64,000 nt of DNA, taken from the NCBI RefSeq assembly GCF_041051975.1, contig NZ_CP163435.1, forward strand, positions 4,340,001 through 4,404,000, read 5' to 3'. Below are positions 17,992-26,312 of this stretch, in pieces; position 1 is the stretch's first letter, and each line of letters opens with the position of its first letter. This DNA is from Streptomyces sp. R21 (GTDB taxonomy: Bacteria; Actinomycetota; Actinomycetes; Streptomycetales; Streptomycetaceae). The translations under genes and the position numbers were made by a program. The notes beneath the pieces were generated by a model. It saw nothing but the letters and a program-made list of their open reading frames with translations, had not been told where the DNA came from and searched no databases.

Positions 17992-18195
17992 ATGGCTACC
18001 GGAACCGTGAAGTGGTTCAACGCCGAAAAGGGCTTTGGTTTCATCGCCCAGGAAGGCGGCGGCCCGGACGTCTTCGTCCACTACTCCGCGATCAACGCGA
18101 GCGGTTTCCGCTCTCTCGAAGAGAACCAGTCGGTTTCCTTCGACGTCACGCAGGGTCCGAAGGGCCCGCAGGCGGAGAACGTCACCCCGATCTAA
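17992..18195 (+). CDS. Cold-shock domain protein (CspA family)
   Basis: 67 residues, full length for the family. Both RNA-binding motifs are intact: KGFGFIAQEGG (RNP1) and DVFVHYSAI (RNP2), after the standard opening ATGTVKWFNAEKG. The protein should bind single-stranded RNA or DNA and act as an RNA chaperone. A consensus AAGGAGG lies at 17981-17987. The gene has a long leader and is followed by two palindromes, the second a strong terminator. Confidence 0.97.
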   Translation: MATGTVKWFNAEKGFGFIAQEGGGPDVFVHYSAINASGFRSLEENQSVSFDVTQGPKGPQAENVTPI

Positions 18196-18200
18196 GCCTG

Positions 18201-18216
18201 CGGCTCAGCTGAGCCG
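18201..18216. repeat. Perfect 16-bp palindrome after the cold-shock gene
   Basis: CGGCTCAGCTGAGCCG begins 6 bp after the cold-shock stop codon. It could form the upper part of a cruciform or a short hairpin and may assist 3'-end formation ahead of the larger terminator at 18249-18284. Confidence 0.5.
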
Positions 18217-18248
18217 AATGTCTTGATCCGGAACGGATGCAGTACCCA

Positions 18249-18284
18249 AGGAGCCCCGCGCCAGTCTCTGGTGTCGGGGCTCCT
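18249..18284. terminator. Bidirectional terminator between the cold-shock and TetR genes
   Basis: AGGAGCCCCG (18249-18258) pairs perfectly with CGGGGCTCCT (18275-18284). The 16-base loop contains a further CCAG/CTGG pairing. It lies between the convergent cold-shock and TetR genes and can serve both. No T-run follows. Confidence 0.8.
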
Positions 18285-18310
18285 GCCTGTCCGCCTGTCC
18301 ATTTCCCCGT

Positions 18311-18964
18311 CTACGGCCGCGAGTTCCGGAGTGGCGCGAGGCCGTCGAAGACGATGGTGAGCATCCGGTCCCGCACCTCCTCCTCCAGGCGGGCGTGCGC
18401 GGCGGCTCGTGAGATGGCCACGAGCAGGGCGTACACCTCGGGCAGTTCGGCGTCGTCCCGGACCGCGCCGGCACTCTGGGCCTGCCGAAGCAGCGCACCG
18501 ACGGCCCGACGCAGTCCCTCCGATGCCTGAACGGCGTCGCCGCCGTCGCCACCACCGGCCTCCAGCAGGGCCTCACCGATGGCGATCTTCCCGGCCGCGT
18601 CGGCGACGAGACGGCTGAAGAAGTCGAAGAACGCCGTGCCCGGGTCCGTGGCGTGCAGCAGCGCTTCGGCCTGCTCGCGCAGCCGGTCGAACCGCTGCAC
18701 GAGAACGGCTTCCAGCAGCGCCGCCTTGGTGGGGAAGTGGCGGAAGACCGTGGCGATGCCGACGCCCGCCAGCCGGGCCACCTCCTCGGTGGACGCGGAC
18801 GGGCCGCCCTTGCCGAAGACCTCCTCGGCGACGTTCAGGATCCGCTCACGGTTGGTCCGCGCGTCAGCGCGTTGCGGCCGCCTGCCGCCCGTCTCCCGGT
18901 CACCTGCGGTGGCCGTCTCCCGGTCACTTCCGGTGCCCGTCTCCCGGTTGTCTGAGCTGCTCAT
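18311..18964 (-). CDS. TetR/AcrR family regulator
   Basis: 217 residues from ATG 18964. A polar N-terminal tail contains three near-repeats of RETGTGSD/RETATAGD/RETGG, encoded by a short tandem DNA repeat. The DNA-binding domain follows (NRERILNVAEEVFGKGG, then EEVARLAGVGIATVFRHFPT), a textbook TetR helix-turn-helix. The remaining 120 residues form the ligand domain. It is divergent from a SnoaL-like gene across 114 bp that contains matched half-sites (18991-19019), so autoregulation and control of that neighbour are likely. The ligand is unknown. Confidence 0.9.
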   Translation of the reverse strand: MSSSDNRETGTGSDRETATAGDRETGGRRPQRADARTNRERILNVAEEVFGKGGPSASTEEVARLAGVGIATVFRHFPTKAALLEAVLVQRFDRLREQAEALLHATDPGTAFFDFFSRLVADAAGKIAIGEALLEAGGGDGGDAVQASEGLRRAVGALLRQAQSAGAVRDDAELPEVYALLVAISRAAAHARLEEEVRDRMLTIVFDGLAPLRNSRP

Positions 18965-18990
18965 CGCGCTTTCATTCGTACGCCGCCGTC

Positions 18991-19019
18991 CGGAGTCCCG
19001 ACTCCGTATAATCGGAGTC
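18991..19019. promoter_or_regulatory. Probable TetR operator: three CGGAGTC half-sites around TATAAT
   Basis: CGGAGTC (18991-18997), its inverse GACTCCG (19000-19006), then TATAAT (19007-19012) and CGGAGTC again (19013-19019). The last two half-sites form a perfect 20-bp dyad around a consensus -10 hexamer. It lies 26 bp from the tetR start and 60 bp from the SnoaL-like start, where a repressor would block both. Confidence 0.7.
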
Positions 19020-19078
19020 CGCACTTCGGATAGTACTTCGATGCCCCCGCACACCGGCGCAGACGACAGGAGAGTGCC

Positions 19079-19534
19079 ATGACCCAGGTCCTCAGCCCGC
19101 GAGAGGTCTTCCTCGCGCTCGTGAACGGTGTCGCGGAGGGCCGTTGGGCCGAACTGCCCGACCTGTACGCGGAGCGGACCCATGTCGTGCACCCCTTCGA
19201 CCCGCTGCGTGCTGCCGCGCTCCGTACCCGCGACGAACTGCGCGAGCACTTCAGGCCGACCGGCGACGGCCCCCGGCTGAACCGCCGGGCAGCCAACATC
19301 ACGATCCACGAGACGACCGACCCCGAGGTCATCGTCGCCGAGTTCGAGTACCGGGGAACGGTCGAAGAGACCGGCGAACCCTTCGCGTTCCCCGGCATCT
19401 TCGTGCTGCGGGTGCGTGACGGCGAGATCGTCAGCTCCCGCGACTACTTCGACCACGTCTCCGCCGCCCGGGTCCGCGGACAGCTCGACACACTGGTCGA
19501 AGCCGTGCGGGCGGGCGGTGCCTACTCGGCCTAG
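19079..19534 (+). CDS. SnoaL/NTF2-like fold protein
   Basis: 151 residues with AGGAGA before the ATG. The order SPREVFLALVNGVAEGRWAE, LPDLYAERTHVVHPFDP, then an IVAEFEYRGTVEETGEP strand and GIFVLRVRDGEIVSSRDYFD is the usual cone-shaped NTF2-like fold. Proteins of this group bind or isomerise small hydrophobic molecules; the specific reaction is not apparent. It is divergent from and probably repressed by the TetR at 18311-18964. Its TAG overlaps the opposing TAG of the HxlR gene. Confidence 0.8.
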   Translation: MTQVLSPREVFLALVNGVAEGRWAELPDLYAERTHVVHPFDPLRAAALRTRDELREHFRPTGDGPRLNRRAANITIHETTDPEVIVAEFEYRGTVEETGEPFAFPGIFVLRVRDGEIVSSRDYFDHVSAARVRGQLDTLVEAVRAGGAYSA

Positions 19535-19968
19535 AGCGGGGTCGGGGGTGCCGCCTCCCGCCGGTCGAAGGCGTCGCGTGCCGCGAGGATGTGGGTCGCG
19601 TGAGCCACGGACCACTCCCCGATGGCGCTCGTGAGCTGCCCCACCTCCACCCCCAGCTCGGTGAGGGCGTACTCGACGCGGGGCGGGACCGTCGGGTAGA
19701 CCGCACGGCTCACCAGACCGTCCCGCTCCAGGGCCCGCAGCGTCTGCGTGAGCATCTTCTGCGTAATGCCGTCGAGGAGCCGGCGCAGCTCGTTGAACCG
19801 CATCGGACGGTCGTGGCGGCGGAGGGCTCCCAGGACGTAGAGAACCCACTTGTTCGCGAGTACGTCGATGACCGTACGGGAGGGGCAGTCGCGGCGGTAT
19901 GTCGCCCGCCACTCGGAGTCCGTGACGGGCGGCGCTCCGGTGCCGGTCACGGGAAACTTGGTATCCAT
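19531..19968 (-). CDS. HxlR family winged-helix regulator
   Basis: 145 residues from ATG 19968; six more residues are possible upstream. The HxlR core is clear: RDCPSRTVIDVLANKWVLYV with the N-terminal redox-type Cys, FNELRRLLDGITQKMLTQTL and YPTVPPRVEYALTELG. These regulators often sense aldehydes, quinones or electrophiles. It is divergent from a zinc-type oxidoreductase gene with a near-perfect dyad between them, so it probably represses that enzyme and itself. Confidence 0.9.
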   Translation of the reverse strand: MDTKFPVTGTGAPPVTDSEWRATYRRDCPSRTVIDVLANKWVLYVLGALRRHDRPMRFNELRRLLDGITQKMLTQTLRALERDGLVSRAVYPTVPPRVEYALTELGVEVGQLTSAIGEWSVAHATHILAARDAFDRREAAPPTPL

Positions 19969-19970
19969 TG

Positions 19971-19995
19971 GGTACCTGAATATCAATCAGGTGCC
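19971..19995. promoter_or_regulatory. Probable HxlR operator
   Basis: GGTACCTGA (19971-19979) and TCAGGTGCC (19987-19995) form an inverted repeat with one mismatch over nine bases and a seven-base AT-rich spacer. It lies two bases before the hxlR-type start and 39 bp before the oxidoreductase start. Confidence 0.6.
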
Positions 19996-20034
19996 TACTT
20001 CACAAGAGGCACCGCCGCGTTCGACGATGAGGCC

Positions 20035-21045
20035 ATGACCACAACTCCCGCCGAACACGCCCCGAATCCCGCCGCACACACTGCAACTCCCGCCGTTCAC
20101 ACAGCCCGTATGCGCGCCATACGCCAACTCGCCGTCGGTGGGCCCGAGGTGCTGGAGCTCGTCGAGGTCGAGCGGCCGTCGCCCGGCCCCGGCGAGGTGC
20201 TGGTCCGGGTCCGGGCGGCCGGGGTGAACCCCGCCGACTGGAAGATCCGTGCCGGAACCGCCCGCCGCATCGTGGAGCCGCCGTTCACGCCGGGGCTCGA
20301 CCTGGCGGGAGTGGTGGCGGAGGTGGGCGCCGAGGTGACGGGCCTCCGGCCCGGCGACAGGGTGTACGGGATGGTGTTCCCACCGCACGGGGCGCAGGCC
20401 GAGTACGTGACGGTTCCCGCGGACGCGCTGGCCCCGGTGCCGCCGTCCGTCGACCTGGTCCAGGCGGCGGCGCTCCCGACCGCGGGGCTGACCGCCTGGC
20501 AGTCGCTCGTCCGCACAGCCGAAGTCCGGTCGGGCCAGCGGGTGTTGATCCATGCGGCGGCCGGCGGCGTCGGTCATCTCGCGGTCCAGATCGCCAAGGC
20601 GCACGGCGCGTACGTGATCGGCACCGCGCGTGCCGCCAAGCACGGCTTCCTTCGCGACCTCGGCGCGGACGAACTCATCGACTACACGGTCACCGACTTC
20701 ACCACGGCCGTACGGGACGTCGACATCGTCCTCGACCCCATCGCCGACGACTACGGCCCCCGCTCCCTCACCGTCCTCTCCCCCGGCGGCCTCCTCGTCG
20801 ACGTACGCGGAACCGGCCCCGACCGGACGGCCGTCCGCGCGCAGGCAGAGCAACAGGGCTTGCGTTTCGTCGAGTTCGGCGTCACACCCAGCGTGAGCGA
20901 CCTCGCGGACATCGTCGCCCTGGCGGCATGCGGCGGCCTCCGGGTCGCCGTCGAACAGGTGCTCCCGCTGGCGGACGTGGCCAAGGCCCATGAGCTGAGC
21001 GAGTCGGGGCGCGTACGGGGCAAGATCGTGTTGGAGGTGCCGTAA
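20035..21045 (+). CDS. NADP-dependent quinone-oxidoreductase-type MDR enzyme
   Basis: 336 residues from ATG 20035. The first 25 residues are Thr/Ala/Pro/His-rich and poorly conserved, so a shorter protein from MRAIRQLAVGG is possible. The enzyme has the GroES-like domain (VGGPEVLELVEVERPSPGPG, PFTPGLDLAGVVAEVG) and the nucleotide site LIHAAAGGVGHLAVQIAKAHGA. It lacks the structural zinc Cys cluster of alcohol dehydrogenases, which places it with zeta-crystallin-like quinone or enone reductases. The divergent HxlR gene probably controls it. Confidence 0.88.
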   Translation: MTTTPAEHAPNPAAHTATPAVHTARMRAIRQLAVGGPEVLELVEVERPSPGPGEVLVRVRAAGVNPADWKIRAGTARRIVEPPFTPGLDLAGVVAEVGAEVTGLRPGDRVYGMVFPPHGAQAEYVTVPADALAPVPPSVDLVQAAALPTAGLTAWQSLVRTAEVRSGQRVLIHAAAGGVGHLAVQIAKAHGAYVIGTARAAKHGFLRDLGADELIDYTVTDFTTAVRDVDIVLDPIADDYGPRSLTVLSPGGLLVDVRGTGPDRTAVRAQAEQQGLRFVEFGVTPSVSDLADIVALAACGGLRVAVEQVLPLADVAKAHELSESGRVRGKIVLEVP

Positions 21046-21096
21046 GCCGAGGTCTCGAAGAGGCGGAAGCCCTCATGACCGACCAGAGGGTTCGCA

Positions 21097-22998
21097 TTAC
21101 TTCTCCATCGCGTACAGCGCCTCGATCTGCCGGGCGAAGTCCCGGGCGACCGCCTCGCGCTTGAGCTTCATCGACGGGGTGAGGTGGCCGGCCTCCTCGG
21201 TGAAGTCGACGGGGAGGACGGCGAAGCGGCGGATCGACTCGGGGCGGGAGACCAGTTTGTTGGCCTCGTCGACGGCGCGCTGCAGGATGGCGAGCAACTC
21301 CGGGTCGTCGAGGAGCAGTTCGGGCGGCACGGAGTGCTTGCCGTTCATGTGGCGCCAGTGCGTGATGCCCTCGGGGTCGAGGGTGATGAGGGCGGTGACG
21401 TAGGGGCGGCGGTCGCCGAGGACCATGCACTGGGCGATCAGGGGGTGCGAGCGGAGCCAGTTCTCCAGCGGGGCCGGGGCGACGTTCTTGCCGCCCGCGG
21501 TGATCAGGATCTCCTTCTTGCGGCCGGTGATGGTGAGGTACCCGTCGTCGTCCAGTTCGCCGAGGTCACCGGTGGCGAACCAGCCGTCCGGGGTCGCGGG
21601 GACGACGCCGCCCGCGCCCGGGTCCCAGTAGCCGCGGAAGACCTGGCCGCCGCTGAGGAGCACCTCCCCGTCGGCGGCGATCCGCACCCGGGTGCCCGGC
21701 AGCGGCCAGCCCACGGTGCCGAGCCGGGGCTTCTGCGGTGGGGTCACGGTGGCGGCCGCGGTGGTCTCCGTCAGGCCGTAGCCCTCGTAGATCTCGATGC
21801 CGGCGCCGGCGTAGAAGGAGGCGAGGCGGCGGCCGAGCGGGGAGCCGCCGCAGATCGCGTAGCGGACCCGGCCACCGAGGGCATTGCGGATACGGCGGTA
21901 GACCAGCGGGTCGTAGAGGGCGCGGGCCGCGCGGAGCGAGCGCGAGGGACCCGGGCCGGTGCCGTGCTGCCGGGCCTCCAGGGCCTCGCCGTAGCGCTGC
22001 GCGATGCCGGCGGCGCGGTCGAAGGACGAGGCGCGGCCCATCTTCTCGGCGGTGGCACGGCCGGTGTTGAAGACCTTCTCCAGGACGTACGGGATGGCCA
22101 GCAGGAACGTGGGCTTGAAGCTCGCGAGGTCGGCGAGCAGGTCCTGGGTCCCCAGACTCGGCGCGTGGCCGAGTTTCACGCGCGCACGCAGACAGGCGAC
22201 GGCGACCATGCGCCCGAAGACGTGTGAAAGCGGGAGGAACAGCAGCGTGGAGGCGGCGTCCGTCGTCTTCGCCTTGAAGATGGGGTAGAGGAGTTCGACC
22301 GCGTTGTCGATCTCGGCGAAGAAGTTGCCGTGGGTGATCGCACAGCCCTTGGGGCGGCCGGTGGTGCCCGAGGTGTAGATGAGGGTGGCGAGGGTGTCGG
22401 GGCCCAACACCCCTCGCCGTACGGCGACTTCCTGGTCCGGGACGTTCTGGCCCAGCTCGGCGAGCCGCTCCACGTGCCCCTTCTCGAAGACCCACATGTG
22501 CCGCAGGTCGGGTATCCGGTCGAGCTCGGGGCCGAGGGCCGCGGCCTGCGACGCCGACTCCGTGGCGAGGGCGACCGCTCCCGAGTCCTGGAGGATCCAG
22601 CGGGTCTGGAAGACGGAGGAGGTCGGGTATACGGGGACGGTGACCAGGCCGGCCGCCCAGGCGGCGAAGTCCAGGAGCGTCCATTCGTACGTCGTCCGCG
22701 ACATGATGGCGATCCGGTCCCCGGGGACCAGCCCCTCGGCGATCAGTCCTTTCGCGACCGCCAGCACCTGGGCCGCGAACTCGGCGGCAGTGACGTCCGT
22801 CCACCCGCCGTCGGGCGTCTTCCGGCTGAGGACGGCCTCCGCCGGGGCGATCTCCGCGTTGTCGAACGGGATGTCCGCGAGCGAACCGTGTGTCACCTGT
22901 CCGACGATCGGCGGCACGGCCACCTCGCGGACAACGCCGTCCAGCCGCCTGATCTCGGGCTCCGTCAAAGGCGGTTCGGAGGCATAGAGGCTGGACAC
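21097..22998 (-). CDS. Long-chain fatty-acid--CoA ligase (AMP-forming)
   Basis: 633 residues from GTG 22998, with AGGAG seven bases upstream. The adenylate-forming motifs are intact: TLIYTSGTTGRPKGCAITHG (A3), GYGLTETTAAATV (A5), TGDLGELDDDGYLTITGRKK (A7/A8) and ITAGGKNVAP. The enzyme activates a fatty acid to its CoA thioester. On the same strand and upstream, 249 bp away, is a thiolase, and the fatty-acid island continues beyond it, consistent with lipid catabolism or recycling. Confidence 0.93.
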   Translation of the reverse strand: MSSLYASEPPLTEPEIRRLDGVVREVAVPPIVGQVTHGSLADIPFDNAEIAPAEAVLSRKTPDGGWTDVTAAEFAAQVLAVAKGLIAEGLVPGDRIAIMSRTTYEWTLLDFAAWAAGLVTVPVYPTSSVFQTRWILQDSGAVALATESASQAAALGPELDRIPDLRHMWVFEKGHVERLAELGQNVPDQEVAVRRGVLGPDTLATLIYTSGTTGRPKGCAITHGNFFAEIDNAVELLYPIFKAKTTDAASTLLFLPLSHVFGRMVAVACLRARVKLGHAPSLGTQDLLADLASFKPTFLLAIPYVLEKVFNTGRATAEKMGRASSFDRAAGIAQRYGEALEARQHGTGPGPSRSLRAARALYDPLVYRRIRNALGGRVRYAICGGSPLGRRLASFYAGAGIEIYEGYGLTETTAAATVTPPQKPRLGTVGWPLPGTRVRIAADGEVLLSGGQVFRGYWDPGAGGVVPATPDGWFATGDLGELDDDGYLTITGRKKEILITAGGKNVAPAPLENWLRSHPLIAQCMVLGDRRPYVTALITLDPEGITHWRHMNGKHSVPPELLLDDPELLAILQRAVDEANKLVSRPESIRRFAVLPVDFTEEAGHLTPSMKLKREAVARDFARQIEALYAMEK

Positions 22999-23247
22999 GG
23001 GGCGGCTCCTAGTCTGCCGGGCCGGGACGGGTGAGCGGCGCACGTCCTCATACGGCCCTGGCAGGTGCGGGGTTCATGAGCGGGCTGTGCATTGGAAGGG
23101 GAGACGGGGATCGTACGGCGCCGAAGTGTGGGGTTTGTGTCGCTATGGGGTGGGCGAGGTGCGGTTACCGGGGGTATCCGCGGTGGCGGGAAAGGGGTTT
23201 CCCCCTCTCCGGTCGCCGCCCTCGATCACTGGCCGGGCCGACGCACA

Positions 23248-24534
23248 TCACCGGCGCTCCAGGATGGCCGTGACCCCCTGCCCACCTGCCGCGCACACGG
23301 AAATGAGCCCTCGCCCGGAACTCCCCTGCTCCTCCAGGAGCTTGGCCAGAGTCGCCACGATCCGCGCGCCCGTGGCGGCAAAGGGATGACCGGTGGCCAG
23401 CGACGAACCCACGACATTGAGCCGGGAGCGGTCCACCGGCCCGAGGCCGCGCTTCTCCCAGGCCGCCAGGGTGGCAAGGACCTGAGAGGCGAAGGCCTCA
23501 TGAACCTCGATGAAGTCGAAGTCGTCCAAGGTGAGTCCGGTGCGCGCCAGCATGCGGGGGACGGCGTACGCGGGAGCCATGAGCAGGCCGTCCTCGCCGC
23601 CCACGACATCACCCTCGACGAAGTCGACGGCCGCGGTCTCGTAGGCGGTGAGGTAGGCGAGAGGCTCCAGCCCGCGCGCCGCGGCCCACTCCTCGCTCGC
23701 GAGCAGCACGACAGCCGCACCGTCCGTCAACGGAGTCGAATTCCCCGCGGTCATGGTCGGGTTGGGACCGTCGACCCCGAACACCGGCTTGAGCGCGGCG
23801 AGTTTCTCCGCACTCGACCCCGGGCGCAGGTTCTGGTCCCGGGTGAGGCCGCGGAAGGGGACGACGAGGTCGTCCAGGAAGCCTCGTTCGTACGCGTCGG
23901 CCAGCCGACGGTGGCTGGCGGCGGCGAGTTCGTCCTGGTCCGCGCGGGTCACACCCCAGGCGCGTGCGGTGACGGCGGCGTGCTCGCCCATGGAGAGGCC
24001 GGTGCGGGGTTCGGCGTTGCGGGGGATGTCGGGGACGAGATGGGAAGGCCGGACACGGGCCAGCGCCTTCAACCGCGCACCCGCCGACTTGGCGCGACGC
24101 ACCTCCAACAGAATGCGGCGCAGTTCGTCGTTGACGCCGAGGGGCGCGTCGCTCGCCGTGTCCGCGCCGCCCGCGATCGCGGAATCGCTCTGCCCGAGCG
24201 TGATCTTGTTGGCGGCGGCGATCACGGCCTGGAGGCCGGTGCCGCAGGCCTGCTGGATGTCGTAGGCGGGGGTGCGGGCGTCGAGGCGTGAGCCGAGGAC
24301 GGTCTCGCGGGCGAGGTTGAAGTCGCGGCTGTGCTTGAGGACGGCTCCGGCGACCAACTCACCTACGGCGGCCGGCTCTTCGAGGCCGAAGCGCTCGACG
24401 AGCCCGTCGACCACGGCGGTCAGCATCTCCTGGTTGGAGGCGGTGGCGTAGGGGCCGTCGGAGCGGGCGAAGGGGATGCGGGTGCCGCCGATGACCGCGA
24501 CCCGGCGGGTCGAAGGGGGCTCAAGGGGACTCAT
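23248..24534 (-). CDS. Acetyl-CoA C-acetyltransferase (FadA2-like thiolase)
   Basis: 428 residues. The nucleophilic Cys is in YDIQQACGTGLQAVIAAANK, the catalytic His in SLATGHPFAATGARIVATL and the second Cys in VCAAGGQGVTAILER. Start ATG 24534 is preceded by GAGGAG. It should carry out reversible thiolysis or condensation of acyl-CoAs. It is divergent from a two-domain FabG across 97 bp containing two palindromes. The combination with the FabG and MaoC genes reproduces the mycobacterial fadA2-fabG4-htdX arrangement. Confidence 0.93.
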   Translation of the reverse strand: MSPLEPPSTRRVAVIGGTRIPFARSDGPYATASNQEMLTAVVDGLVERFGLEEPAAVGELVAGAVLKHSRDFNLARETVLGSRLDARTPAYDIQQACGTGLQAVIAAANKITLGQSDSAIAGGADTASDAPLGVNDELRRILLEVRRAKSAGARLKALARVRPSHLVPDIPRNAEPRTGLSMGEHAAVTARAWGVTRADQDELAAASHRRLADAYERGFLDDLVVPFRGLTRDQNLRPGSSAEKLAALKPVFGVDGPNPTMTAGNSTPLTDGAAVVLLASEEWAAARGLEPLAYLTAYETAAVDFVEGDVVGGEDGLLMAPAYAVPRMLARTGLTLDDFDFIEVHEAFASQVLATLAAWEKRGLGPVDRSRLNVVGSSLATGHPFAATGARIVATLAKLLEEQGSSGRGLISVCAAGGQGVTAILERR

Positions 24535-24564
24535 CTCGACCTGCTCCTCACTCGTGACGTAGCC

Positions 24565-24595
24565 TTACCTCCGGTAACCTTACTCCAGAGTAAGG
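24565..24595. promoter_or_regulatory. Two adjacent palindromes in the thiolase/FabG divergent promoter
   Basis: TTACCTCCGGTAA (24565-24577, arms of five) is directly followed by CCTTACTC-CA-GAGTAAGG (24578-24595, perfect arms of eight). Both contain TTAC/GTAA half-sites, consistent with a TetR-type dimer binding twice. The TetR encoded at 27181-27816, at the far end of the island, is the obvious candidate. Confidence 0.65.
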
Positions 24596-24631
24596 AGCTG
24601 TGCTTGCTACGGAACCCGTGGGAGATGGGAC

Positions 24632-25933
24632 ATGGCCGACCGCTACCTGAGCTTCGCCGGCACCGCGCCCGGCCGCTTCCTGACCCGGCGCCTGGGACTC
24701 CCCCAGCCGGCACCCCTCAGCCGCTGGTCACCCCAACGCCCGTCCCTCACGGGCTCTTTGCTGCACCTCACCGCGGGCAAGTCGGACCTGGGCCTGGCGC
24801 CCGTCCTGGCCCGTGCGGGACTCCCCGCCGACGACGGGCCCCCCGCCGCGGTCATCCTCGATGCCACCGGCGTAAGGAATGTGGACGCGCTCGCCGAGGT
24901 GCACGCCGCCCTGCATCCCGTCGTACGGTCAGTTGCCACGAGCGGCCGGGTGATCGTCCTTGCTGCCCCGCTCGACCCCTGTGACCATCACCAGTCGGCC
25001 GCCCAGCAGGCCCTGGAGGGCTTCGCGCGCTCGCTCGGCAAGGAGATCGGCCGGGGCCGCACCGTGAATGTCCTACGGCTCACCGACGCATCCGCCGCCG
25101 AGTCCACGCTCCGTTTCCTGCTCTCGCCCAAGTCGGCGTACGTCAGCGGGCAGGTGATCGAGGTGGGCGCCGGCGAGGTGACCGCGCCGGAGGACTGGTC
25201 CCGCCCTCTCGCCGGGCGGACGGCGCTCGTGACCGGGGCGGCGCGCGGGATCGGGGCGGCGGTCGCCGAGACGCTCGCCCGGGACGGGGCGCGGGTGGTG
25301 TGCCTGGACGTACCGTCCTCCGGCTCCGACCTCGACGCGGTCGCCGGGCGACTGGGCGGGACGGCCCTGCCGCTCGACATCACCACCGGTGACGCGGGCG
25401 CGCGGATCGCCGCCGCGCTGGCCGACGGGCTGGACGTCCTCGTCCACAACGCGGGCATCACCCGGGACCGGAGGCTCGCCAACATGCCTCCGGAGCGGTG
25501 GAGTTCGGTGCTCGACGTCAACCTGGCGAGTGTCATGCGGACCACCGACGTGCTGCTGTCCACGGGAGTGCTGCGCGGGGGTGGGCGGGTCGTCGCGACC
25601 GCGTCCATCGCCGGGATCGCGGGGAACGCCGGGCAGACGAACTACGCCGCGAGCAAGGCGGGCGTGGTCGGGCTGGTCCGCTCGCTCGCGCCTCGGGCGC
25701 TGGCGGAGCACGGCGTCACGGTGAACGCGGTCGCCCCCGGGTTCATCGAGACGAAGATGACCGCCGCCGTGCCGGTGTTCATCCGGGAGGCGGGGCGCCG
25801 CATGAACTCCCTTGGCCAAGGGGGGCTTCCGGTGGATGTCGCCGAGACGACGGCGTGGTTCGCGAACCCTGGCTCCGGGGGCGTGAACGGGCAGGTTGTG
25901 CGGGTGTGTGGGCAGAGCCTCCTCGGAGCGTAG
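24632..25933 (+). CDS. Two-domain 3-oxoacyl-CoA/ACP reductase (FabG4-like)
   Basis: 433 residues, about 190 longer than ordinary FabG. Residues 1-200 are a degenerate Rossmann-like domain, and 205-433 are a catalytic SDR with TALVTGAARGIGAAVAETLA, DVLVHNAGITRDR, the Ser strand VATASIAGIAGNAGQTNYAA and the YAASK motif. The layout matches the high-molecular-weight FabG (FabG4) of mycobacteria, which reduces long 3-oxoacyl-CoAs with NADH. It lies divergent from the thiolase and upstream of the MaoC hydratase, together giving thiolase, reductase and hydratase activities. Confidence 0.92.
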   Translation: MADRYLSFAGTAPGRFLTRRLGLPQPAPLSRWSPQRPSLTGSLLHLTAGKSDLGLAPVLARAGLPADDGPPAAVILDATGVRNVDALAEVHAALHPVVRSVATSGRVIVLAAPLDPCDHHQSAAQQALEGFARSLGKEIGRGRTVNVLRLTDASAAESTLRFLLSPKSAYVSGQVIEVGAGEVTAPEDWSRPLAGRTALVTGAARGIGAAVAETLARDGARVVCLDVPSSGSDLDAVAGRLGGTALPLDITTGDAGARIAAALADGLDVLVHNAGITRDRRLANMPPERWSSVLDVNLASVMRTTDVLLSTGVLRGGGRVVATASIAGIAGNAGQTNYAASKAGVVGLVRSLAPRALAEHGVTVNAVAPGFIETKMTAAVPVFIREAGRRMNSLGQGGLPVDVAETTAWFANPGSGGVNGQVVRVCGQSLLGA

Positions 25934-26312
25934 GGCTTGGGCGCTCGGCACCACGGTGGGCCGTGCGGCCCGGCGCTCCCCGGCCCCCGGGGTGGGTGGG
26001 CAAACCCCGGGCTCCCTCTGTTTCCTTGGTCACCCGGGGTGGGTGGGCAACCCCGGGTACCCCTTGTTTCCTTCTCACCCGGCGTGGGTGCTGGCCGGGG
26101 GTGGGTCACGCAACTCGGCGCTATCGAGGCGCCGCCTGCGCCCACCCGCGCCGCCTGCGCCCACCCGTGCCGCCCCAGCGGCACGATTGCCCGCAGCTTG
26201 AGCGGATAGCGGCTACGCCGACCACCCGGCAGCTACCACGGGCGACCCGCAGTCGCCCGGCCCCGACCCACCCACCGAACCCGCAGCGCGCCCCCACCCA
26301 CCGGGAGTCCGA
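25934..26312. repeat. 379-bp intergenic region with 47-bp and 19-bp tandem repeats
   Basis: No gene is supported. CCCGGGGTGGGTGGGCAA occurs at 25986-26003 and 26033-26050, with a degenerate third start at 26078-26090. Each full copy is followed by CCCCGGG and then TGTTTCCTT, so the unit is about 47 bp in 2.3 copies and each unit can fold on its CCCGGGG/CCCCGGG arms. A second array, two perfect copies of a 19-mer (GCGCCGCCTGCGCCCACCC), lies at 26129-26166. The hairpins may terminate or attenuate the FabG transcript before the hydratase gene, which is on the same strand. Confidence 0.7.

Noticed and set aside
23188..23203. Hairpin GGGAAA-GGGG-TTTCCC between the thiolase and CoA-ligase genes
   Set aside because: It has only six pairs and no tail, and lies in a 249-bp gap of ordinary composition; not enough to call a terminator.
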